Positions 31,788-43,894 are shown, counted from the stretch's first letter. The stretch: 64,000 nucleotides of DNA from Cyrtodaria siliqua (GCA_037043455.1 JAWPHD010001283.1:1-64000), one strand, 5' to 3'. Notes: generated from the letters alone by a model not told the origin. Numbers and translations: made by a program.

Positions 31788-31990
31788 GTTGAGCGCTGTG
31801 GTCTAATGGTAGAGCGTTAGACCGAAAAGTCGTGGGTTCGATACTCGCCATGACCGTATGGGTTGTGTCCCTGAGCAAGGCACTTTATCTGAATTTGCTG
31901 AGTACTGGTTTTACCCAGGAAGACATCGAGAGGGATTAAAATAAGTTCAGAGAGCTTTCATTACAATCGTTGTAAAATAAATAAGTTTAA
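31788..31990 (+). mobile_element. tRNA-derived SINE
   Basis: The head GAGCGCTGTGGTCTAATGG is a polymerase III A-box region, and GGTTCGATAC at 31835-31844 is a B box. The spacing is that of a tRNA, but the acceptor stem and anticodon arm are not intact. A body with CCTGAGCAAGGCACTTTA and an A-rich end follow. Confidence 0.75.
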
Positions 31991-31992
31991 AG

Positions 31993-32215
31993 AAACTAAC
32001 CCTCCAAATAACGGCAAAATTACACGTCAAAACAGTCTTTCAAAGCTCTGTCCAGGTGTTCAGGTCATATACTATTGTATATGGGCCGATTCAAAGTAAA
32101 GGTTTATTTACGGGATCTAAAATACCCTTGAATGAATATGCGTAAAATGAATTATGAGTTGGTAACTCTTAATTCGACGCTCCAGTTTTGGGGTTTGGCC
32201 TGGCTGGTTTAAGCT
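31993..32215 (+). repeat. dispersed repeat family E, plus copy
   Basis: AAAGAAACTAACC to GGGGTTTGGCCTGGCTGGTT is matched by an inverted copy at about 44.67-44.89 kb. No coding is seen. Confidence 0.65.
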
Positions 32216-32290
32216 ATTTATATTGTGTCTACAGAGTTTGGATTCCCAAAATATGAAAATTATATATACCTTGTTGTCAGTAGGTTTAGA

Positions 32291-33507
32291 AATGGCGTAC
32301 ATATGGTGGCGAAATAACGAAAAGACGAAAAAACGCCGGGCGAAATAACGCCGGGCGAAAAGACGCCAAGCGAAATAAAGAAAAAAACGCCGGGCGAAAA
32401 AACGCCGGGCGAAATAACGCCAAGCGAAATAACGACAAATAGTCAAAATGCCGTGCGAAAAGACAAAAACCCGCCAGGTCATGTGGAGTCCGCCTTCGTT
32501 CATGCGAGTATCGGACCGCGATTAGAAACAACTCACAAGTGCTAGGAGGTGTGGGTAGCTGGGAAGAATTGCGTGCATGCTCGGTTCCTCACATGTTGAT
32601 TGCTTGGACATGATAGCGTGTTTGGTGCTAGGAGATGTGAATAGCTGGGGAATGCCAGCGTGTTCGATGCTAGGACATGTGGGTAGAAAGGTAGGATAGC
32701 GTTCTCGGTGATATGATGTGTAGTAGCCGGGCATGATAGCGCACTTGGTACAAGATATGAACAGCTGGGGGCATGATAGCGTGCTCGACGCTAGATGTGG
32801 GTAGCTAGGGCATAATATCAGTGGTTTGTAGCTGGTGTAGGATAGCTTGCTCGGTGTTAGGAGGCGTGAGTTACTTGGGTAGGATAGCGTGCTATGAATT
32901 GCTTGGGTAGGATAGTGTGTTCAGTGTTAAGAGACACTAATAGTATTGGTAGGATAGCATGCTCGATGTTAGAAGGAATTAGTACTTTTGGTAGGATAGC
33001 GTACATGGTGAGGTGTGGATAGCTGGGATAGGAGTGAGTGTTCGGAGGAAGGTTGTGTGAATATTTTGGATAGGATAGCGTGTTGGGTGCTAGGTTGTGT
33101 GAGTATCTTAGCACGCTTTACCACCTCAGCATTTCACACCTTCTAACACCTGTGAATTGTTTCGAGTCGCCGTCAGTCACTCGGATGGGCCAAGACGGAT
33201 TCCATAGAACCAGTCGTGTAATTTTGTCTTTTTTCTCGGCGTTCTGACTATTTGTCGTCTTTTTGCTTGGCGTCATTTCGCCGGGCTTTTTTTTTCTCGT
33301 TATTTCGCTTGGCGTCTTTTCGCCCGGCGTTATTTCGTTATTTCGCCCGGCGTTTTGTCGTCTTTTCGTTATTTCACTCGGCGTTTTTTCGTCTTTTCGT
33401 TATTTCGCCCGGCTTCTTTTCGCCCGGCGTTATTTGGCTCGGCGTTATTTCGCGGCGAAATAACGAAAAGACGAGATGGCACATAACAGCCACCATACGT
33501 ACATTTG
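32291..33507. mobile_element. non-autonomous element with modular inverted ends (GCGAAATAAC/GCGAAAAGAC words)
   Basis: The outer ends AATGGCGTACATATGGTGGC and GCCACCATACGTACATT are imperfect inverted repeats. Inside the left end (32310-32470) many copies of GCGAAATAACGCC and GCGAAAAGACG lie head to tail. Inside the right end (33240-33475) the same words appear mostly inverted. The centre (about 32540-33110) is an array of loose 50-60 bp units containing GGATAGCGTG and GGTGCTAGGAG. Nothing in it looks like a gene. Confidence 0.75.
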
Positions 33508-33922
33508 TTGTAAAATGTGGTTGTTGTTGGCGCGATAGGTACTTTAAATTAATTACTCAGTACCATCTCCTTCTATATGTAAGCATATCTAGTTAAACTA
33601 GACATTTATATATATACAAGGCATCAATATTGCTAGAGAGAACGAACTAGTGTAAAGTACATTTATTTTTACATATACCCAGTAAGCGTGTACATCTAAC
33701 TAGTTCCATATCACTTCCTGCCTTTGTACAATTAACTGTATTGACACACGAGATTCGCATATCTTTTGTGCGCCTTTTTTTAAAGGGACACATAGCAATC
33801 TTGATTTGTTTAAAACGTGCGGCGTCCCGTTAGTTTTTTTGTTATATAACTTGCATTTTTGCTATCATTAATATTAATTATTAACATAGCTTAAATTAAA
33901 TTGTGTTTTCATATTACTAACT
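33508..33922. other. intergenic DNA
   Basis: No supported feature was seen. Confidence 0.3.
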
Positions 33923-34328
33923 GTTAAAGGGGTTGATGCACTATTTTAACAAAGTTTATTTTAAAGGGCTTTGAAAAACTTGAAAAAACTTGAAAGAATG
34001 CCATTAATGTCAAAATGCCATGGAAACAGTGCAAAGGAACATAAATGGAGGCGGACATCTTTGAACGATGACGTCATCGTGACATTCTTTGATGTCTTTG
34101 CTTTAAAATGTATTTTGTCAATATGACAAATATGGTAAAAAGGCGCGATGACGTCATCGTTCCAAGATGGCCGCCTACGTTTATGTTTTATGCACATTTT
34201 CAATAGGTCATAATGTTTTATCTCCTTTATTTTTCATGGCATTTTGATAATTGTTTCAGATATTTTTCAAGATTTTCAGAGCCCTTTTAAATAAATTGTG
34301 TTTGAAAATGGTGCATCAATCCGTTTAA
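33923..34328. mobile_element. MITE with TTAA flanks and two TGACGTCA palindromes
   Basis: AGGGGTTGATGCAC at the left and GTGCATCAATCCGT at the right are inverted repeats, each bounded outside by TTAA, which would fit a TTAA target duplication. Long internal arms also pair. TGACGTCA occurs at 34069-34076 and 34149-34156, one in each arm. No protein is encoded. Confidence 0.75.
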
Positions 34329-36480
34329 TAATATTGCACCATTATCATATTTAAACAAATAACAGAATAACGAAAACAATTGAATGAAAATCTTTATTAT
34401 AATTATATGCAAGCAATTTTAAAATCAAATGGTATTGAGTTTATAAATCGAAATGCGAATTTTAATGTTCGATACAAACTTCAAGTTTGACGTGTGTCCC
34501 TTCATATTTGCCCAATATTTCATTTCATTCACTATGGCTGCGACACCTCGTTCAGATTGTTGAGATTGGGGACGAATCAGGTTTCATTTTATGACGCACT
34601 ATATTGTGTGTTAAAGTATTATATGTATTCAAAATACAAAAGACCTTCGTGTCCATGAGGTACAACACAATACATATATATGCACACGGCATTAAATTGT
34701 AACATATAAAGTCTATTTTGTCACATAGACATATCTTTTTTGTTGTCCTGCATTTTCTCCATTTCTCACTTACTAAAAAGTGTTTCAGTTCAAGATTCGT
34801 TCTCTTGGGAGAGTAAAAGTGTGTATATTTATATATACTTCAACATGTAATGCATGATTTTATTATATATATATATACACTAAACAAACCTAGAATATGT
34901 CAATAATATTCTCATTGTTTTGTGTATTTTGAGCTTGATTAGAGATACGGTTAAACAGCAAAGTAACGAGTGTAAATCGTCTGCTCTGATTGCATGAACA
35001 TATTTTAAAACTTTTAAGTCAATGTGTTTTCTTAAAAATAAGTTATAATACAACTGGGTATATAGCTAACATAAATACTATTTACAGCCGTTAATTATCC
35101 ATGTGGCGGTGCCGTACGGATGCAGTGAGCGCGTTTGGTATGGACAGACCAAATCACCAATTCTGCTGCATTTGTGGGGCACTACCACCTTGGGATTGTT
35201 ATATTAATTCTGCTCGAAATGTTTGCAATACGTTGTAACATCACAACAGTATCACCTTCTCCGTTATTTCTATTAATTAGGAATACAAATAATATAATAT
35301 ATTTATAGCAGAAAAATGTAAATACTTAGAACTGTAAATGTGTTTATTGCTATGTCATATGTTCTATGTATATATGCATTTGTAGTATCTCACGGGCCTA
35401 TGGCCTATTGATTTATGAATAAAATCTTCTTCTTCTTCTTCTTCTTCTTATATAGGGTTTAAGTACTTCGAATTAGTGAATCTTTCGATGTTCCTAATTC
35501 TAAAATATGCAAGTTAAATTTATTTTGACATCATGTTTTACTAGCATTACCACTACAAATGCGTTTGCAAAAGAAATTTTCGAAATATTTAATGTTAATG
35601 CTGAATTACAGTTACTTGAATTTCAAACAATATTCAATTTAAAGGGAGGTAATTTAAGATTATCCATATTTTTATTTTTTTATAGACCAAAAATCTGCTA
35701 TAAATGGGTCAAATTGTTATGTTTTTTTCTATTAGTTCATCATACCACTTTTAAGAATTGTATATCTTTAAGCGATCTTTGACTCATGTTATGTGTTTTA
35801 TCAGTACATGTCACGTTTTCATATAAAGGGAGGGTAACTCTCAAAAGATGTAACAATTTAAACAAAAAATAAATGTTTTACAAACTATGGGTCAAAACCA
35901 AAATACTTATCATATATCTATTCTAAAATATATTTAAAATAAGAAAATTAGTTAAGATAGTTGATACTTAGAAATTTTGTTCAGTGTATATATATATATT
36001 TTTTTTAATACACTTAAACCTGTCTCAAATAGTCACTCATGCGTATATATCACAGATTACAGGTTACCAGTTGAAACTGGCAATAGAAATAAAACTCCGT
36101 ATGATCGTAGCTTTGCAAAAGTTCCATTATATGTTTGTATGCCGCGAATTGAAATTTCAACGTAGTAAATATATCAGTCCAGAGTATTTTAAAAGACCTA
36201 ATGTATAAAAAATTGAAATTAATAAACACCAAAAATACTGCCGAGTTTCGAATTAACAATACATTACATTTTTTTCTCCCAGCTGTTACCTACTTGTATT
36301 ACTCTGTTGTAATTAACCATGTCATATTATTTCTGTAATATCTGTGTTTTCTCAATTATAGTTATCACAAGCCTCGATGATGATTTAAATGTGCTTATAC
36401 TTACCTCATAATTATATTCATGTAAATGTGAATTGAGTGGAAAAAAAGATATTGTTTATATTGTATTGTATTTAATTTTA
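34329..36480. other. AT-rich intergenic DNA
   Basis: No gene was recognised. A (CTT)n microsatellite lies at about 35430-35450, following TGAATAAAAT, which could be the tail of an old retroposon. The remaining sequence is unexplained. Confidence 0.35.
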
Positions 36481-36500
36481 TTTTCTTGTATTTTCTTGTA

Positions 36501-36855
36501 TTGTATTGTTTTGTATAGTATAGTATAGTATAGTACAGTACAGTACAGTACAGTACAGTACAGTACAGTACAGTACAGTACAGTACAGTACAGTACAGTA
36601 CAGTACAGTACAGTACAGTACAGTACAGTACAGTACAGTACAGTACAGTACAGTACAGTACAGTACAGTACAGTACAGTACAGTACAGTACAGTACAGTA
36701 CAGTACAGTACAGTACAGTACAGTACAGTACAGTACAGTACAGTACAGTACAGTACAGTACAGTACAGTACAGTACAGTACAGTACAGTACAGTACAGTA
36801 CAGTACAGTACAGTATAGTATAGTATAGTATTGTATTGTATTGTATCATATTGTA
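36501..36855. repeat. pentanucleotide tract: 56 perfect CAGTA units with graded flanks
   Basis: CAGTA is repeated without error from 36536 to 36815. It is flanked on the left by four TAGTA units and on the right by three, and then on both sides by TTGTA units. The composition changes symmetrically outwards. The long frame on the minus strand is an artefact of the repeat. Confidence 0.97.
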
Positions 36856-37269
36856 TGACTCATTATTTACATTTTTAAATACTCTGGTAAACTAGTATTT
36901 TCTCCGAACTGAGTGTTGTGTAAGAAATTGGTGCGATACAAATGTACCCCATTTGATTATCTAACATCTTGAAAATACCGCTTTAATTATTCAGTTGTGT
37001 AAAAAGGCTGAAACATTTAATTTTATGATATATATTGTGAATTAATAAAGACTTTTTGATTCGTCCGTTTTAGGTATTGCTTCAGTTAATTTTGGAGTCT
37101 GATGACACGACTGGCGCAGTAAATCCAGAACCAATCACTTAAGTTAAATTTGCCATATGATGTTATTGTCGTAAATGAAATTTAATTTCATATAGTATCT
37201 TATAGATCTACTTAGTTTAGAATGGCATTAAAATCATATGACTGTAATGTTTTATTGTATATACTAGAG
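36856..37269. other. intergenic DNA
   Basis: No supported feature was seen. Confidence 0.3.
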
Positions 37270-37588
37270 GGGCGTCCGTGGCCGAGTGGTTAGAGTCTCT
37301 GACTTGAAATCACTTTCCCCTCACCGCTGTGGGTTGGATCCCCCCTAGGAATCTTTATGCGAGGAAGCTATCTAGCTGGCTTACGGAACGTCATTGTTTA
37401 TATCCAGGTTCCCGCCCGTGCACTAAAATTGCCGAGAGGGGCACCTGGGGTCTTCCTCCACCATGGAAGCTGGAAAGTCACCATATGACCTTAGCAGTTG
37501 GTGCGACTATAAAAATGGTAGCCATATGACCGTATTATGGGCCCCATAGCTGTTGGTGCGGCAATAAAATCCAATTAAATTAAATTCA
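37270..37588 (+). mobile_element. tRNA-Ser-derived SINE
   Basis: The head GTCCGTGGCCGAGTGGTTAG plus GACTTGAAATC closely matches a serine tRNA (TGA anticodon), and GGGTTGGATCCC at 37331-37342 is a B box. A body of about 230 bp follows with GGGGCACCTGGGGTCTTCC and GTTGGTGCGACTAT. It ends in an A-rich tail (ATAAAATCCAATTAAATTAA). The tRNA part lacks a proper 3' acceptor stem, so this is a retroposon and not a tRNA gene. Confidence 0.82.
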
Positions 37589-37779
37589 GTTGTATGTAAT
37601 ACTGTACTGTTTAAACTATAAAACCTGCAATTTAATAAATGTACATTGATTATAAAAACACCGGTACTTCTCAAACACGTAACGTCTCATACAAGCTAAT
37701 ACTAGAAAAATCGAGAAAAATTATGAAACAGGACAGAACACGAGTCCAAATTTAGTTCTCTTGCACGCTTTGTTATATA

Positions 37780-38290
37780 AAACTGAATGAATGAATGAAT
37801 GGTGTTTTACGACACGTCGATACATAAATATGTCATATTGTGCGCAGAAACTGATGAAAGATGAAGAAATGAAGTAGTAATTAAAAATTAATGTAAATAT
37901 ATAAAGATAAAAACTATTTACAAATAAGGGATGATATGGTACTAATATAAACTATGTATATATGTAAATCAACAAATGCCCATCAACGGGTGTAAAAACA
38001 AGTACATACGAGTATATATAAGAACATATTATAATGATTTATAAAGTCTCATTTTTTTCAAAAAATCTAAAACAAGTCTAAAGTCTATAGTATCAAATAA
38101 CTCTTTCATAGTATTAACATCGTAGTATCTTTGCCGCATAGGATCAAGGTCTACACATTTCAACAAGATATGTTAGACCGTTAACGGTGCAACAGGGTAT
38201 ACATTCTGGTAATTGCTCACCTTGTAATAAGTATGAATGAGTATAACGTGTATGCCCTATTCTGCACTGACGAATTATGTAAGGTTAAAG
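37780..38290 (-). mobile_element. LINE 3' end fragment (L2-like), minus strand
   Basis: The minus strand encodes GHTRYTHSYLLQGEQLPECIPC at about 38270-38200, followed by the 3' UTR shared with the copy at 28.6 kb, and ends with a (TTCA)n tail seen on the plus strand as GAATGAATGAATG at about 37787-37800. The RT core is absent. Confidence 0.75.
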
Positions 38291-38407
38291 CACGATCAAA
38301 CTAAAACTGAAATAATGTTAAACTAGACTAATTGCATTAGAAAATATTTCACAGTATCCAAACGACTAGACATTTTGCTTTAAGGACATGTTTCCCAGAA
38401 TTGAATT

Positions 38408-38690
38408 GGGGTTTTAAGGCGCACCAACACATGAAAAGGTTATATGGCGCCTAAAAGGCATGAACATGCCAGGCTCATCTTCCATGTACATCGAGATAAA
38501 ATATGGAAAATGGGCCTAGAACCTTCTCACCCTGAACTGCAGAGTTTCTGCAAATTCTATCGTAGAAACTCCATTTACGCTGGAGCCACGTTATTGTTTT
38601 TCTGCCACTGCTCTATGATACGAGCGAGATGGCACCTGAAACAATGCATGGATCATGAAGAAGACCTTTAATGAACATGAACAAAAAATG
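38408..38690 (+). repeat. dispersed repeat family B, copy 1
   Basis: It starts GGGGTTTTAAGGCGCACCAA and shares ATATGGCGCCTAA and CTGCAGAGTT with the copy at 44.43 kb. Frames open in both copies are not conserved in sequence in a way that suggests a protein. Confidence 0.65.
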
Positions 38691-39097
38691 ATAAAATGAA
38701 CATGAATTTGGGGGGATTTTACCCCTCTGCCTACCGAAGGGATCTGCAGTGGCCGTATTCTTTGCCCCGTGACCAAACGGGGCCCCCAGCAACCACACGG
38801 CGCGACATGTTTCCCAACGCTACCTGCCGCCCATTGACAAAACATGGAAAGTTTACGTAAGTTACTGGTAACCTTGCTCATAGATATATATACAATTATA
38901 ATGCAACTATAATGTAACACGTTTCTCCATTGGCTTACGCCACATATTTACGACCGTAAAACCCACGATTCACCGTCTGAAAATTACGTGACGTCGCATA
39001 ACGTTGTATGGTTATTAGATTTGGGTATGTCGGTTTGGCGGGCGTGCGGCGTCCAACTAATTAGTTTTCGCTAAATAACTTTTGTAAGAAATGAGGT
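38691..39097. other. intergenic DNA with a GC-richer patch
   Basis: No gene was recognised. The patch at 38710-38830 is GC-rich against its surroundings and holds GGGGCCCCCAGCAACC. It may be another repeat fragment. Confidence 0.3.
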
Positions 39098-39620
39098 ATT
39101 GCGATGACGCCTACCTAAAGCCCATTGGGACGGTGGCGTTTGATGTTTGTCCATGATCTTTCCTGTCGTGCCCTTAATGGTTTATTCTCTTACTGCTCTG
39201 GCTTCTGCAAAGTCATTGAGTACCTTCATTGTGGCTTTCTAGGCTATTGTTTTTTTGTATTATATTTACACGAGCATATTTGTGTTTTACTTATATTGCC
39301 TATTGATGCTGCCTTGTTGGTTAGAGATTAGATCATGGCGGGGATTTCTTTATTTACACTGTCCTGTTTTAATGGGATGACAGTAGGGTAAGTGTGAGGT
39401 TTGGTGCACCCTAGAACCGGTTTAAACCCCCAGTGGCCTACTTTGGCACTGACCGTTCCAAGGCGGTAGCCCTATTGTCAACCCTTCTGTGTTTGTGATG
39501 TCGTTTGCATTTTTTATTACTTTTGTCTTTTCGTTTGTCTGTTTGCGTGTTTGTTTTTGTGTTTTGTGGTTGACTGTTGTCCTTGAATGCTGCTTTCCCT
39601 GTCCGATATTTTTATTCTTT
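39098..39620 (+). repeat. dispersed repeat family A, copy 2
   Basis: It runs from GATGACGCCTACCTAAAGCC through TAGAACCGGTTTAAACCC to CCCTGTCCGATATTTTT. It matches the copies at 45.3 and 62.8 kb over several hundred bases. Its right end passes directly into a tandem array. Confidence 0.85.
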
Positions 39621-39629
39621 TTTGCAGGG

Positions 39630-40600
39630 TAGTTTTACGGAAAGGAAGCCTGGGATTGCATTTGAAATCACTGGGGTCAAGGTCAAGGTCACTGTTACTA
39701 AAAACGGAAAAAAAACAGTTTCTGCTCAATAACTTTAGTTAGGAATAAGGTATTGCAATGAAACTTGCAGGGTTAAGTAGATTATATGGAAAGAAAGCTT
39801 GGGATTGCATTTGGGGCAGTGGGATCAAGGGCACTTTACTAAAATAAAGAAACGGTTTCCGCTCAATAACTTTCGTTAGGAATGAGGTATTGAGATGAAA
39901 CTTGCAGGGTTGATATCTTATACGAAAAGGAAGATTGGTGTTGTATTTGGGTCAAGGTCAACTGTTATTAAAAATAGAAAATGGTTTCCGCTCAATAACT
40001 TAAGTAAGGAATGAGATATTTGAATGAAGCTTGCTATGTAGGTAGCCTATGTTAAAGGGAAGTTTGGGATTGCACTTGGGGCTACTTGGGTCAATGTCAA
40101 GGTCATTGTTACTAAAATAGAAAAACGTTTTCCGCTCAATAACTTGAGTTGGAATTAGATATTAGAACGAAACTTGCTGTGTATGTACATTATATGGAAA
40201 GGAAGCTTGGTATTGCATTTGGAGTCACAGGGGCCAACGTCAGTGTCACTGTTACTTGCGTTTATCTTGACTGAATTTCTAAGTAAGGAATGAAATATTA
40301 AAATGAAACGTGTTGTGTAGGTAGCTTATATCAAAAGGAAGTTTGGGATTGCATTTGGGGTCTTTGGGATTAAGGTCATGGTTACTAAAAGTAGAAAAAT
40401 GGTCTCCGCTCAGTTGGGAATAAGAAATTGGAACGAAACTTGCTGTATAGGTACCTTATATGGAAAGGAAGCTTGGGATTGCATTCGGGGGTCACTGGGG
40501 TCAAGTCACTGTTAATAAAAATAAAAAATCTATTTCCGATCAATTATTTAACTTAGGAATGAGATATTGTGACGAAACTTGCTGTGTATATAGCTTATAT
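39630..40600 (+). repeat. tandem repeat, about seven units of roughly 135-140 bp
   Basis: Each unit carries GGGATTGCATTTGGGG, a GGTCAAGGTCA-type core, ACTGTTACTAAAA, CCGCTCAATAACTT and GAAACTTGCTGTGTA. Unit starts are near 39650, 39800, 39930, 40065, 40200, 40340 and 40468. Confidence 0.85.
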
Positions 40601-40926
40601 TTGCCTTACTAACAAGTCTTTTTTTTCTTTACAGTCCTCATTTACTGTGTATGTATTTATGTTTGTCATTCACATGCCATTCTATTTATTCTATATTGTA
40701 CATTGTTGATATCATTTTAATACTAGAACATTTTAAGCCAAGAACTTTAACAACTTCATTTATGTAATTTGCTGTTTTCTTGTAGAACAACACTTTTGTT
40801 ACTTCATTTTACCGTTAGTGTAATAGCATTTTAAATGGAAAATCAGTTTTTCATGGAATTTCCACATTTCTTGTTTTACTTTATATTTTTGACATTTATA
40901 TGGAAAAACATTAGAAATGAGTTAAA

Positions 40927-41073
40927 CATGCTAAGATTTTCAATCTGGAACGGTATGTGGTTGGTTTTACGGTTGAAATTACGTGTTACGGCTCCGCTAC
41001 TCCGTCGCCGTAAAAAAATGTTCAGACCGTAACCACTCACATACTCGTACCGTCCCAGATTGAAAATCTTAGC
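40927..41073. repeat. imperfect palindrome, about 147 bp
   Basis: CATGCTAAGATTTTCAATCT at the left is matched by AGATTGAAAATCTTAGCATG at the right. Inner GTATGTGGTTGG-type and CCGTAACCACTCACATAC-type sequences also pair. The centre is GC-rich (GGCTCCGCTACTCCGTCGCC). Confidence 0.75.
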
Positions 41074-42529
41074 ATGGCTATCTCTTAAATTGAGACCTGA
41101 TTACGTTTTCACCCTTTAAATAATACTGTTGTTTTTGAGAATTATCTAAAATGTAACTGTATACTACTTTGTTAATTACCTTTATGAAGAAAAACAAAGC
41201 AGTGAACAGTTTAGGTATACCAAATACAGAACGTTGTTGATATACTCAGTTGCAATGGAAAGTGGACACTGAGTTTTGTTTAGATTTAAATGCATAACGT
41301 TTTTTAGAATTAAATTGAAAACCTACAAAATGAATATGCCATGTTTGGTACCAAAGCTTCTACCATTCCATTGACAATTTCATGTTGACATTTGTTTTTC
41401 AATAGTTCGAATCATGAAGGGTCTGTCGCTTGATAAAGAGGATAGGGTGTAAAGTAAAACTTTCAAAGTGTCAAGTTTCTTTTGCAACGGAGATAGTTCT
41501 AAATTGTTTTAGAAGCAATATATAAAAAATAATTAAAGCATGCTTCTATGTTTGTTTTTTTCATACAAACATTTCATTGGGCGGGTATTATCATCCGATA
41601 CAAAGTTGAATAATACCATTGATCATGCAGTGTTATGTCTAACAGTGAATATATACATATTCCCTCCACCCACTCCCTACTTCCCCTCAACCACAAATAC
41701 AATATAAATAGGTCATGAAAGCTACAGAGTCTATACTATAATGTACAAGGTATGATAAGGGGGTATTTTGGCCCCCAGTGTATTCAAAATTTAAAAAAAT
41801 AATATTTACCTATAATCTGTTGTGCATATTGAAGTAAATTGATCATATTCGATCTTCAAAATATTTTTTTATTTATTTTATTTATCTAGAAGAATTAATA
41901 GGGTCTCAAAATTGGCATTTTTGGTAATTTTGTTATATTTTGTAGATTTTGGACCTTTCTGGGCAAGATTTAGATCCTAAAAATATAGAGTGCACCTCCG
42001 AGCTGATAATGCATCCCTATCAAGTACCTGTTTCAACAAAAAATCAGCTGTGCTCGAGGGTGCGCTCTTTATTTCCAAGACCAAAAAACTGATCGAAAAC
42101 TGCTGAAAATGAACAAAAATGTCATGTTTTGAAGGAAAATGCCTTGTTTGTGGGGCTCTTAAGCTCATTTAGAGCCTTCAGACATACTTGTAATGAGTTT
42201 TAGTATTGATCCAGTTCATTTGTAGCTAAACTAGACATTCAAAACTTGTGCATTAAAACTTTCAATATTGGGAGTCAATTATGACCCTTATCCTACCTAG
42301 TCCAATTTACTGATGAATATGAATGAGTAACGGGTGAGATTTAGGATAATGGGATACAGATCCTTGCAAACCTATTCAACTTAATTAAAACACACTCCAT
42401 TACCCCTAAGCAGCTGTTATAGTTTGTATTACCTGATCAGTGCAGAATATAAAAACACAAGAGCTAGTCACAGCTAAAACCGTAGCTATCATAAAAGAGA
42501 GTATGATAATGGACCTTATAAAGAAATAT
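41074..42529. other. AT-rich intergenic DNA
   Basis: No supported feature was seen. Confidence 0.3.
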
Positions 42530-42696
42530 AAAAAGATCGGACAGGGAAGGAGGACAGTCAACCAAAAAACACAGAAACAAACATGGAAACAGACAAACAA
42601 GAAGGCAAAATAAATAATAAAAATAAACGACATCACAAACACAAAAGTGTTGACAATAGGGCTACCGCCTTGGAACGGTCAGTAGCAAAGTAGGCT
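42530..42696 (-). repeat. dispersed repeat family A, inverted partial copy
   Basis: AAAAAGATCGGACAGGGAAG through GGGCTACCGCCTTGGAACGG is the inverted 3' part of family A. It abuts the 124-bp duplication to its right. Confidence 0.75.
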
Positions 42697-42942
42697 ATCT
42701 CTACGCCAATGACATCAAAAACATGTTAAGAACGCGTCGTCAGTCGTCGCGTATTTTTTATAGCGCCCTGTGCACTCAAGTTAAAACAGCTGAATCAAAA
42801 TATAATCAATATATAAATCTATCTCTACGCCAATGACTTCTACAAAAAGATGTTAAGAACGCGTCGTCAGTCGTCGCGTATTTTTCATAGCGCCCTGTGC
42901 ACTCAGGTTAAAACAGTTGAATCAAAATATAATCAATATATA
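42695..42942. repeat. direct tandem duplication, unit 124 bp
   Basis: CTATCTCTACGCCAATGAC begins at 42695 and again at 42819. Each unit ends with a TATAATCAATATATAA-type stretch. The copies differ at only a few positions and a small insertion. Confidence 0.88.
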
Positions 42943-43840
42943 ATGTAAAAATGGGAATACGTTTAAAATATCTTTATAATATTTACAACAAACAATGTGT
43001 AGCGCGTAGAGGCGTCATTTGAAACAATATGTATACATCTTTCTGTTGCAAGTTCAACTATCATTGTACCATTGTTGAATAACAAAATCTTACAACTCTT
43101 GTCAAAGATGTTTGCATTTTGTTTTATTACAGTGAACCGAACATGTGTGTTTTCAGGGCGATTATAAACTAGTATTGTACTATATTAGTGTTGTTATAAT
43201 CTGACATAACTGCTACACCATTGATACGTGTATTAACTTTATTTTATCAGTAAGCGTTATATCTTGTCTGAATTTCTAAACGAATTTCTAAACGTCCAAA
43301 TTAAATACTCATCATTTTTTTATGATACGTAAATTCACACAGCTTAATTGATGGTAAATTATAATGCTTTATCAAAGGGAAGAGTTTTTCAATCTTTTTC
43401 AATTGTCAATGCGGTGACACGACATATTGTGAACTCTATGGTGACGACTACCTAACTCCTAACAAGGAAATTAATGTTTGTCCTCAATCTTGTCTTGTTT
43501 GCCCTCAACAGTTATACTTTTGTTGCTTTGGCTTCTGCCAAGTCATTGACTACTTATTTTGTGTCTTTCTATACATTTTTTTTAAATATTCATATATATA
43601 TATATATTGTATCTTCTTCTTTATTGATATGTAGTTACGGCAGTGTTGCGTGGAACCCGCTTTTTTGTAAGAGTCAAATGACATGTGAATGGTACATTTC
43701 TTATTCGCCCATTTGTACATTAGAAGTATATCAGTGTTTCTCATAGATGACAAGATGTTTTCCGTTATCCATATTTATAATATACCTATCAGTGATTTAT
43801 AAGGATTTCTTAGTGACATATTTTTAGTATCAGAACAAAA
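42943..43840. other. AT-rich intergenic DNA
   Basis: No supported feature was seen. A short (TA)n lies near 43590. Confidence 0.3.
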
Positions 43841-43894
43841 GTGATATCGTCACACCATCATTTTTCTATATCGTCACTGGTGTGACGATATCAC
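43841..43894. repeat. short palindrome, 17-bp arms
   Basis: GTGATATCGTCACACCA and TGGTGTGACGATATCAC are exact reverse complements separated by 20 bp. Confidence 0.9.

Noticed and set aside
31788..31860. A functional tRNA gene
   Set aside because: A and B boxes are present but no proper acceptor stem or full cloverleaf can be drawn. The downstream body is SINE-like.
35507..35782. 91-codon Phe/Leu-rich frame
   Set aside because: AT-rich DNA often gives such hydrophobic frames, and there is no other support.
36478..36849. 123-codon Tyr-Cys-Thr-Val-Leu repeat frame
   Set aside because: It is the translation of a pure pentanucleotide tract.
37270..37345. A functional tRNA-Ser gene
   Set aside because: The head is tRNA-like, but the 3' stem is lost and a long retroposon body with an A-rich tail follows.
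38444..38671. 75-codon frame shared in position with a frame at 44454-44717
   Set aside because: Both lie in copies of dispersed family B. The open frames differ in length and residues, with no domain, so repeat origin explains them.
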